From Clostridiales bacterium UBA5446 (GTDB lineage Bacteria; Bacillota; Clostridia; Oscillospirales; Oscillospiraceae), in assembly GCA_002427465.1 (NCBI GenBank), contig DIRC01000054.1:1-21308 (forward strand): DNA of 21,308 nt, in the 5' to 3' direction. A program made the translations under genes and the position numbers. Of this stretch, positions 15,434 through 21,308 are shown piece by piece (positions within the stretch are counted from its first letter, which is position 1; each line of letters begins with the position of its first letter). Under the pieces are notes generated by a model, which ran no database searches, had not been told where the DNA came from, and saw only the letters and a list, made by a program, of their open reading frames with translations.

Positions 15434-15504
15434 CATCGGTAGTCCGGCCATTTACGGCGGCCGGGTAGAGACTTCAAAACCATATTATCTGATTTATACC
15501 GATG
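15434..15504 (-). ncRNA. Purine riboswitch aptamer, guanine class
   Basis: The 71-base minus-strand segment folds as a classic purine riboswitch. P1 is an exact 8-bp helix (15504-15497 with 15441-15434). P2 is capped by an AATATGG loop, and P3 is CCGGCC/GGCCGG capped by a loop containing CCGTAAAT, so both kissing loops are conserved. The J2/3 strand reads GTCTCTACC (the usual U48 is C; U47, U49 and U51 are kept). The 3' junction reads GACTAC: the specificity base (position 74 of the B. subtilis xpt aptamer) is C, indicating guanine, hypoxanthine or xanthine and not adenine. J1/2 seems one A longer than in xpt. With the terminator just downstream, purine binding should switch the BMP transporter operon off. 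Confidence 0.92.
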
Positions 15505-15528
15505 TATTATTTGGTTTTAGGGCCAATT

Positions 15529-16098
15529 TCAGCAAAACGTGATCTTCCCGTCCTCCATTGACCGAATCCGGGCCAAAGCCTTCACCCGGTACCCCATGGC
15601 GCGGACGGCCTCTCCGCCGGGCTGAAACGCCTTCTCGACGGCAACGCCCGCTCCGACGACGACGGCCCCCGCCTGCTCCGCCAAAGAGATCAGGCCCTTC
15701 AGCGCCTCGCCGTTGGCAAGAAAATCGTCGATGATCAGCACCCTGTCCGCCGGGGAAAGAAAATCCCGTGAAACCACGATCGTATACGTGCAGCCGTGGG
15801 TGAAGGAGGCTACCTGCGCCGTATAGAATTGTCCGGCCAGATTCTTTGTCAAGTGTTTTTTGGCAAACAAAACGGGGCAGCCGAAAACCCGGCCCGTGAT
15901 GCAGGCCAGTCCGATGCCCGATGCCTCTATCGTCAGTATTTTATTTACTCCGCACGAACTGAAAGCGCGGTGGAATTCCTCCGCCATCTCTTCAAAAAGG
16001 GTAACGTCCATCTGATGGTTAAGAAACCCGTCCACCTTCAGTATGCCGCCCGGCAGGACCCTTCCGTCCCTGAGGATGCGGCTTTCGAGACAATTCAA
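15529..16098 (-). CDS. xpt: Xanthine phosphoribosyltransferase
   Basis: 189 residues from a TTG at 16098, close to the 194 of B. subtilis Xpt. The enzyme joins xanthine to PRPP to give XMP in purine salvage, in the cytosol. Seen: GILKVDGFLNHQMD (18-31), TIEASGIGLACITG (56-69), FAKKH (78-82), the PRPP loop VLIIDDFLANGEA (120-132) and the GYRVKALARI end. The TTG start aligns with the B. subtilis N-terminus and follows GGGGGGTGG by 5 bases; an ATG at 16146 would add 16 unaligned residues and has no spaced ribosome binding site. The stop is 25 bases before the purine riboswitch, so the transporter may be transcribed from the xpt promoter through the riboswitch; xpt itself shows no riboswitch upstream. 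Confidence 0.93.
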   Translation of the reverse strand: MNCLESRILRDGRVLPGGILKVDGFLNHQMDVTLFEEMAEEFHRAFSSCGVNKILTIEASGIGLACITGRVFGCPVLFAKKHLTKNLAGQFYTAQVASFTHGCTYTIVVSRDFLSPADRVLIIDDFLANGEALKGLISLAEQAGAVVVGAGVAVEKAFQPGGEAVRAMGYRVKALARIRSMEDGKITFC

Positions 16099-16176
16099 GG
16101 CGTCCACCCCCCACAAAAATAAATCACGCCGTGCGGCGCTGTTCATCCTTGACCACGTCCGAGCTGTTACGGGTTT

Positions 16177-16205
16177 ATTCTACATTTTTTGCGGACGGAT
16201 GACAA
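16177..16205 (-). promoter_or_regulatory. Strong sigma-A promoter of xpt
   Basis: On the minus strand: TTGTCA (16205-16200), 17 bases, TAGAAT (16182-16177), five of six at both boxes. The leader to the TTG start would be about 70 bases. I see no purine aptamer in that leader. Confidence 0.75.
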
Positions 16206-16367
16206 CTGTATATTCCCCTAATTTCTTACGGATAATTGCCGTTTTTTGTTACCATTTGTTCACAAGCCGTCTGTATCCCGGCCCATCAACGGATTCTTTA
16301 CAAAACCTTCCGCATGTTATAAGATATGGCATAATAGCTGTATTACGGCTTAAGGAGGCTTCGATCC

Positions 16368-16760
16368 GTGAATATTCTGATCATCGACGGGCAGGGCGGC
16401 GGAATCGGCGCAGGCCTGGTACGCGCCGTAAAAGAAAAGCGCCCGGAGGCCTTTGTGACCGCCGCGGGTACCAACGCCCTGGCTGCGGCGGCCATGAAAA
16501 AGGCCGGAGCCGACGCGGCCGCCGCCGGAGAAAACGCCGTTGTCGTGGGCTGCCGGAGCGCCGATGTGATCATTTGCCCCATAGCCTGTGTCATCGCGGA
16601 CGCGCTTTTTGGCGAGATCACGCCGGACATGGCCCGTGCGGTGGGCCAGAGCGGAGCAAAACGCATTCTGCTCCCCTTTAACCGCTGCGGCAATGTGGTC
16701 GTCGGCGTGCGCGAACTATCCCCCGCGGCCCTGATCGCCCTGGCTGTGGAAGCCATATAG
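16368..16760 (+). CDS. DUF3842 family protein
   Basis: A 130-residue protein starting at GTG 16368, with AAGGAGG at 16352-16358. It opens with a glycine-rich IDGQGGGIG loop (6-14) after a beta strand, followed by GTNALAAAAMKKAGADAAAAGENAVVV and a DVIICPIACVIADALFGEITPDMA block, which match the conserved blocks I associate with DUF3842 of Firmicutes. The pattern suggests a small Rossmann-like fold that could bind a nucleotide, but no function is established. It is divergent from xpt and starts a run of plus-strand genes with short gaps (40 bases to the next). Confidence 0.8.
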   Translation: MNILIIDGQGGGIGAGLVRAVKEKRPEAFVTAAGTNALAAAAMKKAGADAAAAGENAVVVGCRSADVIICPIACVIADALFGEITPDMARAVGQSGAKRILLPFNRCGNVVVGVRELSPAALIALAVEAI

Positions 16761-16800
16761 CCCCGGTCCGCCGGGAAAAACACCAATCGGAGGGATGGAA

Positions 16801-17487
16801 ATGAGCAACGCGCGCCATCAAGCCCAGACACCCGGGACCGGTTCGCAAAGCGGCGGTACATTTCGCCGCCGGAAAAGGGTAATCTATATCGGAATCGCCA
16901 TCGCCGCCGCTGCCGCCCTGCTGCTTGCCTATTTTTTGCTGGCCGGCCGGCAAGGCGGAGGTGAGGAGCCGGACGCCGCCGCAGTGCAGGCCCTGCTGCT
17001 GGAAAACGAGGCCGTGTGGCTTAGGGATACCACCGCGGGGATCTGCCTTCTGGATCTTGACTTTGACGGCGTCCCGGAGCTTTTCACCACGGATACGCAG
17101 ATCGTCTGGTACGACGAACTGGGGGCATATTATTTCGGGGATTCCGAGGTTTCCGTCTATTCCCTTAAGGACGGCAGAGTGAAAAGCCTGGGCGGATACG
17201 TCACGGATGAATACTGTTTTCTCGCCGCTGTGCATCTTCACACGGACAGCAGCGGCAAGCAGGGCTGGTACTACACCTCCCAAGGGGAGGTTTGGATGCT
17301 GTCCCTGGAAAACGGCGTCCTGAACTCCGCCGCCGCCCTCGTCATGCCCGACATTTCCGGCGGGGATACCGCCACGAAACTCATACGCAACGAATCCTGG
17401 GTCTCCAGCTTTGGCGATACGCCGGACGCGGACCTTGTCGCCCGGGACGTTGAAGCGATAACCGCAGAATATTTTGCAGCCCGATAA
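16801..17487 (+). CDS. Single-pass membrane protein with an EF-hand-like calcium loop
   Basis: 228 residues from the ATG at 16801, chosen because GGAGGG lies 6 bases upstream; the ATG at 16795 touches that site. A basic cytoplasmic tail (RRRKR, 22-26) is followed by one membrane segment (about 27-48) and an outside domain of about 180 residues. The sequence DLDFDGVPEL at 85-94 has the DxDxDGxxE pattern of a calcium-binding loop, common in Firmicute surface proteins of unknown role. Repeated YxxxDG and aromatic strands suggest a beta-rich domain. It may be co-transcribed with the DUF3842 gene before it and the oligopeptidase 60 bases after it. I do not recognise a named family. Confidence 0.75.
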   Translation: MSNARHQAQTPGTGSQSGGTFRRRKRVIYIGIAIAAAAALLLAYFLLAGRQGGGEEPDAAAVQALLLENEAVWLRDTTAGICLLDLDFDGVPELFTTDTQIVWYDELGAYYFGDSEVSVYSLKDGRVKSLGGYVTDEYCFLAAVHLHTDSSGKQGWYYTSQGEVWMLSLENGVLNSAAALVMPDISGGDTATKLIRNESWVSSFGDTPDADLVARDVEAITAEYFAAR

Positions 17488-17547
17488 CGGGCGCGCTTTA
17501 CGGCGCCGGAGATGCGGCGCAGCAATTAAACCCGGGGAGGGGTCATT

Positions 17548-19251
17548 TTGAAATTTTCACAAATGCCTTATCAGCGGCCCGATATTGAAGTGGCCGGGAA
17601 GTATCTGCGTTCGGCTGCCGCGCGTTTTTCGTCGGCCGCCGGTTTTGACGAAGCCGACGCTGTTTTTCGGGAGACGGACAGCTTTATCGGCAGGACGGAA
17701 ACCATGTTCACCCTTGCCCACATCCGCCATACCATCAATACCGAGGACGAATTTTATGATGGCGAGATGGCGTTTATCGACGAGGTTCAGCCCCAGCTTG
17801 AGGAAGCCCTCCAGCAATGGAAGCTGGCGGTTCTCGGCACAAAATTCCGCAGGGAATTTTCCGAAAAGTACTGCGAGCTGATGTTTACCAATACGGAAAT
17901 CGCCCTGAAAACCTTTTCCCCTGAAATTATCCCCGAACTTCAGAAGGAGAATGCGCTGACCACGGAATACAGCAAACTTCTGGCTTCCGCCCAAATCCCC
18001 TTCGAGGGCGGGGTATACACCCTGTCCCAGCTGAACCCCCTTAAGCTGGACCCGGACGACGATCGGCGGCACGCGGCATGGCGGGCCGAGGCGGATTGGT
18101 ACTGCGCCAACCGGAACCGGCTGGACGGGATATACGACGAGCTTGTCCGCCTGCGGGACGCCATGGGCAGAAAGCTCGGCTTCGACGGCTATACGCCCCT
18201 GGGCTACTGCCGGATGACACGCAACTGCTACACCAAGGAGGACGTGGAAAAATTCCGCGCCGCCGTGGTGAAGTATCTGGTGCCGCTGGCGGACGCCGTC
18301 TACCGCCGCCAGGCCCGGCGGCTGGGCAAGCCGTACCCCATGGGTTATCCGGATAACGCCCTTGAATTCCGCTCCGGCAACCCGAAGCCCTTCGGCTCGG
18401 CCGAGGATATTCTGGCGCAGGGAAAGCGATTTTATCACGAGCTGTCCCCGGAAACCGCACAATTTATTGATTTTATGTACGAAAACGAACTGCTTGACGT
18501 GCTTTCCCGGAAGGGCAAGGCCGGAGGCGGCTACTGCTCGTCCCTCTACGCCTATAAGTCGCCCTTCATTTTCGCCAATTTTAACGGCACGGCCGGGGAT
18601 GTGGAGGTCATTACCCACGAGGCCGGCCATGCCTTTGCCAATTACACCGCCCGGGACGTGATCCCCGCCGAGTGCCAATGGCCGACCCTGGAGGCCTGCG
18701 AGGTACATTCCATGTCCATGGAATTTTTCGCCTGGCCGTGGCTGGACGGCTTTTTCGGCAAGGACACGGCAAAATTCCGGTTTACCCATCTTTCCGGCGC
18801 CCTGACCTTTATCCCATACGGCACACTGGTGGATCACTTTCAGCATATTGTCTACGAACATCCGGAGATGACGCCGGCCCGGCGCCACGAGGTCTGGAAG
18901 GAGCTGACCGCCGTCTATATGCCCTGGATGAAGCAGGACCCGGCGCTGCCCTTCTATGGCGAGGGCCGCGCCTGGCAGCGACAGCGCCATATCTATGCCA
19001 GCCCCTTCTATTATATCGACTACTGCCTGGCCCAAACCGTTGCGCTGCAGTTCTGGGCGGAAATCCAAAAGGACCCGGAAGCCGCCTGGGAGAAATATAT
19101 GGCCTATACGCGTCCGGCGGGAACCCGCACCTTCAGGGAGCTGGTGGAAATCGCCGGGCTGTCCAGCCCCTTCGGGGAGGAGGCCCTGCGCCAGGTCGCA
19201 CAGGCTGCCGGAACTTGGCTGGAAAACTATGACCTTTCGGGAATCGAATAA
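17548..19251 (+). CDS. M3 family oligoendopeptidase (PepF-like)
   Basis: 567 residues from a TTG start at 17548 with GGGGAGGGG 5 bases upstream. This is a zinc metallopeptidase of the thimet/oligopeptidase F family, which trims short peptides in the cytosol. The zinc site is HEAGH (357-361) and the third ligand is probably Glu385 in the EVHSMSME segment, 24 residues on. The N-terminal half is helical (residues 1-240), as in PepF. C-terminal motifs include YASPFYYIDYCLAQTVALQFW, the conserved substrate-cleft tyrosine region. No signal peptide is seen. The length fits the shorter M3 'oligoendopeptidase' branch of Clostridia and Bacilli. Confidence 0.92.
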   Translation: MKFSQMPYQRPDIEVAGKYLRSAAARFSSAAGFDEADAVFRETDSFIGRTETMFTLAHIRHTINTEDEFYDGEMAFIDEVQPQLEEALQQWKLAVLGTKFRREFSEKYCELMFTNTEIALKTFSPEIIPELQKENALTTEYSKLLASAQIPFEGGVYTLSQLNPLKLDPDDDRRHAAWRAEADWYCANRNRLDGIYDELVRLRDAMGRKLGFDGYTPLGYCRMTRNCYTKEDVEKFRAAVVKYLVPLADAVYRRQARRLGKPYPMGYPDNALEFRSGNPKPFGSAEDILAQGKRFYHELSPETAQFIDFMYENELLDVLSRKGKAGGGYCSSLYAYKSPFIFANFNGTAGDVEVITHEAGHAFANYTARDVIPAECQWPTLEACEVHSMSMEFFAWPWLDGFFGKDTAKFRFTHLSGALTFIPYGTLVDHFQHIVYEHPEMTPARRHEVWKELTAVYMPWMKQDPALPFYGEGRAWQRQRHIYASPFYYIDYCLAQTVALQFWAEIQKDPEAAWEKYMAYTRPAGTRTFRELVEIAGLSSPFGEEALRQVAQAAGTWLENYDLSGIE

Positions 19252-19257
19252 CTGATA

Positions 19258-19290
19258 AAAACCGGCGCTGCGTCCCGCAGCGCCGGTTTT
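19258..19290. terminator. Bidirectional terminator between oligopeptidase and YihY genes
   Basis: A 15-bp perfect stem (19258-19272 with 19276-19290) closed by a 3-base loop, with TTTT on the plus and TTTTT on the minus strand. Confidence 0.92.
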
Positions 19291-19309
19291 GGCTTTCCGT
19301 ATTCCAGAA

Positions 19310-20146
19310 TCAATGGTCCGAGTCCCGCCTGAGATAAATGAAATGATTGATATACCCGCCTATAAGCAGAAAATAGATGCAAAAATACATCCACATCATC
19401 GCCACGATAATGGTGCCGATCACTCCGTAAGCGCCGAATTCGTTGGACAGGGAAACATACAGCGAGAAAATCGACGAAAACAAAACCCATACCACCGCCG
19501 TAAAAGCAGCTCCGGGCTGCTGCTGGGCGTATCCCATTTTTACCACGGGCATCCAGCGGTAGAGGAGCATGAACACCAGCGCCAACAATACCATCACAAC
19601 CAGAAAACGCATGTATTTAAGCATATTCAGAATAGAATCCACCACTGCGGAACCCGGCAGGAAATACCGGATCATGTTAAGTATCTTCCCGCCATAAACC
19701 ATCACGGTAAGGGAGGTGATAAAAATCACTGCAAAGACAATCATATAAATGAAGGCCCGGACATTAAAAACGATAATGCTTTCTTCCCGCTCCACACCGT
19801 AGACGGCGTCCATTCCCCGCATCATGGCTTTCATGGATTTGGAAGACGACCAGATAGCCAGTACGATCGAAATCGTCAGCGCCGCGCCGCCGCCGCTGTA
19901 TATGGTAGACACGATGCTGGACACCAGCGCGTACATGGACTCCGGCACGTATTCCGAGAGCACGCCCATAGCCAGTTCTTCGGTCAGGGGCGTGTATTGC
20001 AGGATGGCGCACATCATCATAATCATGGGAATCAGCGACATAAACAGGTAATATGCCCCTGCCGCCGCGAACGTGGATATTTTGCGCTTTATTATTCCAT
20101 CGGAAAATTCCCTGAGAGCGGCAATGGCATCGTTTACCGTTTTCAT
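19310..20146 (-). CDS. YihY/BrkB family membrane protein
   Basis: 278 residues from the ATG at 20146, which has AAGGAGG 8 bases upstream; an in-frame ATG at 20173 has none. Six hydrophobic segments fit the family. Conserved stretches are FAAAGAYYLFMSLIPMIMMM near the N-terminus, an AIWSSSKSMKAMMRGMDAVYG loop in the middle and GAYGVIGTIIVAMMWMYFCIYFLLIGGYIN at the end. The family was once called RNase BN by error; its true role is unknown, possibly transport or envelope integrity. It is transcribed divergently from the coat operon through a shared AT-rich region. Confidence 0.9.
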   Translation of the reverse strand: MKTVNDAIAALREFSDGIIKRKISTFAAAGAYYLFMSLIPMIMMMCAILQYTPLTEELAMGVLSEYVPESMYALVSSIVSTIYSGGGAALTISIVLAIWSSSKSMKAMMRGMDAVYGVEREESIIVFNVRAFIYMIVFAVIFITSLTVMVYGGKILNMIRYFLPGSAVVDSILNMLKYMRFLVVMVLLALVFMLLYRWMPVVKMGYAQQQPGAAFTAVVWVLFSSIFSLYVSLSNEFGAYGVIGTIIVAMMWMYFCIYFLLIGGYINHFIYLRRDSDH

Positions 20147-20215
20147 GGCGTCGCCTCCTTCTCCTTTACGCATTTTGGCACAATTAATTTAAAATATCAA
20201 GGTAAGGATAGTAAA

Positions 20216-20243
20216 TTGTAAATTTGTTAAAACAGCGTATAAT
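20216..20243 (+). promoter_or_regulatory. Promoter of the coat protein operon
   Basis: TTGTAA (20216-20221), 16 bases, TATAAT (20238-20243). The -10 is perfect; the -35 is four of six. I see no convincing sigma-E or sigma-K pattern here, though the products look sporulation-linked. Confidence 0.55.
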
Positions 20244-20282
20244 GACAGCCCTGATGGAAATACTTCAGACGAGGTGATTATA

Positions 20283-20456
20283 TTGACTCCGAAAGAAGTA
20301 CTTTATTTGAATGATGCGCTGTCCCACGCACAATTTCTGACAAAGCAGTGTAGGGACGCCGCGAACCAGCTTCAGGACCCGACTCTGAAACAAGCCGCGC
20401 AAAACATGGCTGATATGCATTGCAGATTATACGAACAGTTCTATTCTTTGGTTTAG
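20283..20456 (+). CDS. Small spore-coat-type protein, first gene of coat operon
   Basis: 57 residues from a TTG start at 20283, set by GAGGTGA at 20271-20277 (5-base gap); a GTG at 20274 lies inside this site. The protein is helical and polar with TPKEVLYLNDALSHAQFLTKQCRDAANQL, resembling half of the helical hairpin found in CotF-like and related spore coat proteins. The next gene follows 10 bases after its stop, with the ribosome binding site overlapping the stop. By itself the similarity is weak, and the context of the following CotF-like gene carries much of the assignment. Confidence 0.75.
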   Translation: MTPKEVLYLNDALSHAQFLTKQCRDAANQLQDPTLKQAAQNMADMHCRLYEQFYSLV

Positions 20457-20466
20457 GAGGCTCGAA

Positions 20467-20715
20467 ATGGACGACAGAACAATTATGGAAAACCTGCTCT
20501 TGACCACAAAGGGCGCCTGTGACCTTTATATGCACGGAACCATTGAATCCCCCACGCCGAACGTGCATCAAACGTTCAACACCGCTCTGAATTCCGAGCT
20601 GTGCATGCAGGGCGATATCTATCAGCAGATGTCCCAAAAAGGCTGGTATACCACCGATCAGGCAAACCAGCAGCAGATCAATCAGGTAAAACAGAAGTAT
20701 TCCGCCACTTTCTAA
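20467..20715 (+). CDS. CotF-like spore coat protein
   Basis: An 82-residue protein with AGGAGG 6-7 bases before the ATG. It matches the coat F pattern: a DDRTIMENLLLTTKGACDLYMHG helix, a TFNTALNSELCMQGDIYQQMSQKGWY segment with the typical M-x-x-K-G-W-Y end, then a polar Gln-rich tail. Members of the family are deposited in the spore coat. It is the second gene of a two-gene unit and supports a spore-forming host, together with the GH18 enzyme. Some family members occur in non-coat settings, so location is inference. Confidence 0.85.
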   Translation: MDDRTIMENLLLTTKGACDLYMHGTIESPTPNVHQTFNTALNSELCMQGDIYQQMSQKGWYTTDQANQQQINQVKQKYSATF

Positions 20716-20767
20716 GGACGACGAGCCGCGCTCCCGAGAAAGCGAACCGCATCGTTTTTCCGCTATG

Positions 20768-20801
20768 AAAAGGCGCCGGAACCCCCGTTCCGGCGCCTTT
20801 T
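20768..20801. terminator. Bidirectional terminator between coat operon and pilT
   Basis: A 15-bp perfect stem (20768-20782 with 20787-20801) with a CCCC loop and TTTT on each strand. Confidence 0.92.
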
Positions 20802-20804
20802 CTG

Positions 20805-21308
20805 TTATGCCAGCCGTTTTATCATCATGTCCGTATTCATAGCGAAGGCAATCGCCGTATCTTTCGTTATCCGCCCCTGCATGTAAAGCCCGGCGATGCT
20901 GCCGTCCATGCTGAGCATGCCTTCGGCGGCGGAGGTGGCGATGACACTGTCGACCTGATGGAGCTTTGAATCCCGGATCAAATTTCGCACCGCGTTATTG
21001 GCAACCATCACCTCAAACGCCGGGACGAGACCTCCGCCTACCGCAGGCAGCAGCTGCTGGGAAACGACCACCTGCAGCAGAAAAGCCAGCTGAACCCTGA
21101 TCTGCTGCTGCTGACCCGGCGGGAAAATGTCGATGATCCGGTCAATCGTGTTGGCGGCCCCCCTGGTGTGCAGTGTGGAAATGACCAGATGGCCGGTCTC
21201 CGCAGCGGTCAGGGCCGTGCGTATGGTCTCATAATCGCGCATTTCCCCCAGCAGAATCACGTCCGGCGCCTGCCGCAGGCTGGCGCGGATCGCGGTCACG
21301 TAGTCCGC
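20805..21308 (-). CDS. pilT: Type IV pilus retraction ATPase PilT, C-terminal part (cut by window edge)
   Basis: The open frame continues past the right edge; 167 codons of the C-terminal half are visible. The Walker B-like DVILLGEMRD and the His box TGHLVISTLHT (both conserved in PilT) are followed by ANTIDRIIDIFPPGQQQQIRVQLAFLL, VVSQQLLP and FEVMVANNAVRNLIRD, all PilT hallmarks. PilT hexamers power pilus retraction and twitching at the inner face of the membrane. The GTG at 21299 is internal, not a start. No pilus gene other than this is in the window; more are expected to the right. The gene ends 4 bases from the shared terminator. Confidence 0.93.
   Translation of the reverse strand, partial: ADYVTAIRASLRQAPDVILLGEMRDYETIRTALTAAETGHLVISTLHTRGAANTIDRIIDIFPPGQQQQIRVQLAFLLQVVVSQQLLPAVGGGLVPAFEVMVANNAVRNLIRDSKLHQVDSVIATSAAEGMLSMDGSIAGLYMQGRITKDTAIAFAMNTDMMIKRLA

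Noticed and set aside
16297..16335. Promoter for the DUF3842 gene
   Set aside because: TTTACA with TATAAG has 15-base spacing, and the CATAAT box at 16330 has no -35; a promoter is likely here but the boxes cannot be fixed.
17557..19068. 503-codon minus-strand open frame opposite the M3 peptidase
   Set aside because: The plus strand carries a complete zinc peptidase with HEAGH; the antisense frame has no recognisable domain.
20147..20215. Minus-strand promoter for the YihY gene in the AT-rich divergent region
   Set aside because: Several overlapping weak candidates (for example TTTACT, 17 bases, TTAAAT) exist and none stands out in AT-rich sequence.

Overview
The window looks like chromosomal DNA of a spore-forming, anaerobic, fairly GC-rich Firmicute, most likely class Clostridia (Oscillospiraceae-like). 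The basis is the mix of genes: a GH18/LysM spore-cortex-type enzyme, a two-gene CotF-like spore coat operon, a BMP-family nucleoside ABC importer under a purine riboswitch, Gram-positive lipoproteins with canonical lipoboxes, a Clostridium-type NADP alcohol dehydrogenase, strong AAGGAGG ribosome binding sites and frequent TTG starts. The taxon is inferred from gene content only. I see no transposase, integrase, CRISPR array, tRNA or rRNA.

Layout. 1-2.2 kb: a shikimate-kinase family gene (-), then a divergent two-gene lipoprotein operon (+) pairing a rhodanese-like and an FMN-binding lipoprotein. 2.2-4.1 kb: a lipoprotein serpin (-), a probable gene remnant, and an extremely cysteine-rich 75-residue protein (-). 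4.5-6.5 kb: a lone NADP-type secondary alcohol dehydrogenase and a lone minimal FMN-binding lipoprotein (both +), separated by a long intergenic region that may hold a short orphan transcript. 6.5-10.2 kb: a small helical-repeat-like protein and a cytosolic beta-lactamase-fold hydrolase (both -), then a LysM-GH18 enzyme (+). 10.2-16.1 kb: a purine salvage and uptake block on the minus strand, in transcription order xpt, guanine-class riboswitch with terminator, BMP lipoprotein, double-domain ATPase, and two permeases with 4-base ATGA overlaps. 16.4-19.3 kb: a plus-strand set of a DUF3842 protein, a membrane-anchored protein with an EF-hand-like loop, and an M3 oligopeptidase. 19.3-21.3 kb: a YihY-type membrane protein (-), the coat operon (+), and the 3' end of pilT (-), cut by the window edge.

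How the parts work together. The clearest regulatory unit is xpt-riboswitch-BMP transporter: purine nucleosides or bases would be imported by the ABC system and salvaged by Xpt, and the aptamer between xpt and the transporter should shut off uptake when guanine or a related purine is plentiful. Nearly every convergent gene pair is separated by a long perfect hairpin that can terminate on both strands. The most unusual items are the 28% cysteine protein with a promoter that also fits sigma-K spacing, the rhodanese plus flavin lipoprotein pair, the serpin with an atypical reactive loop, and the shikimate-kinase homologue lacking the usual substrate-binding arginine.
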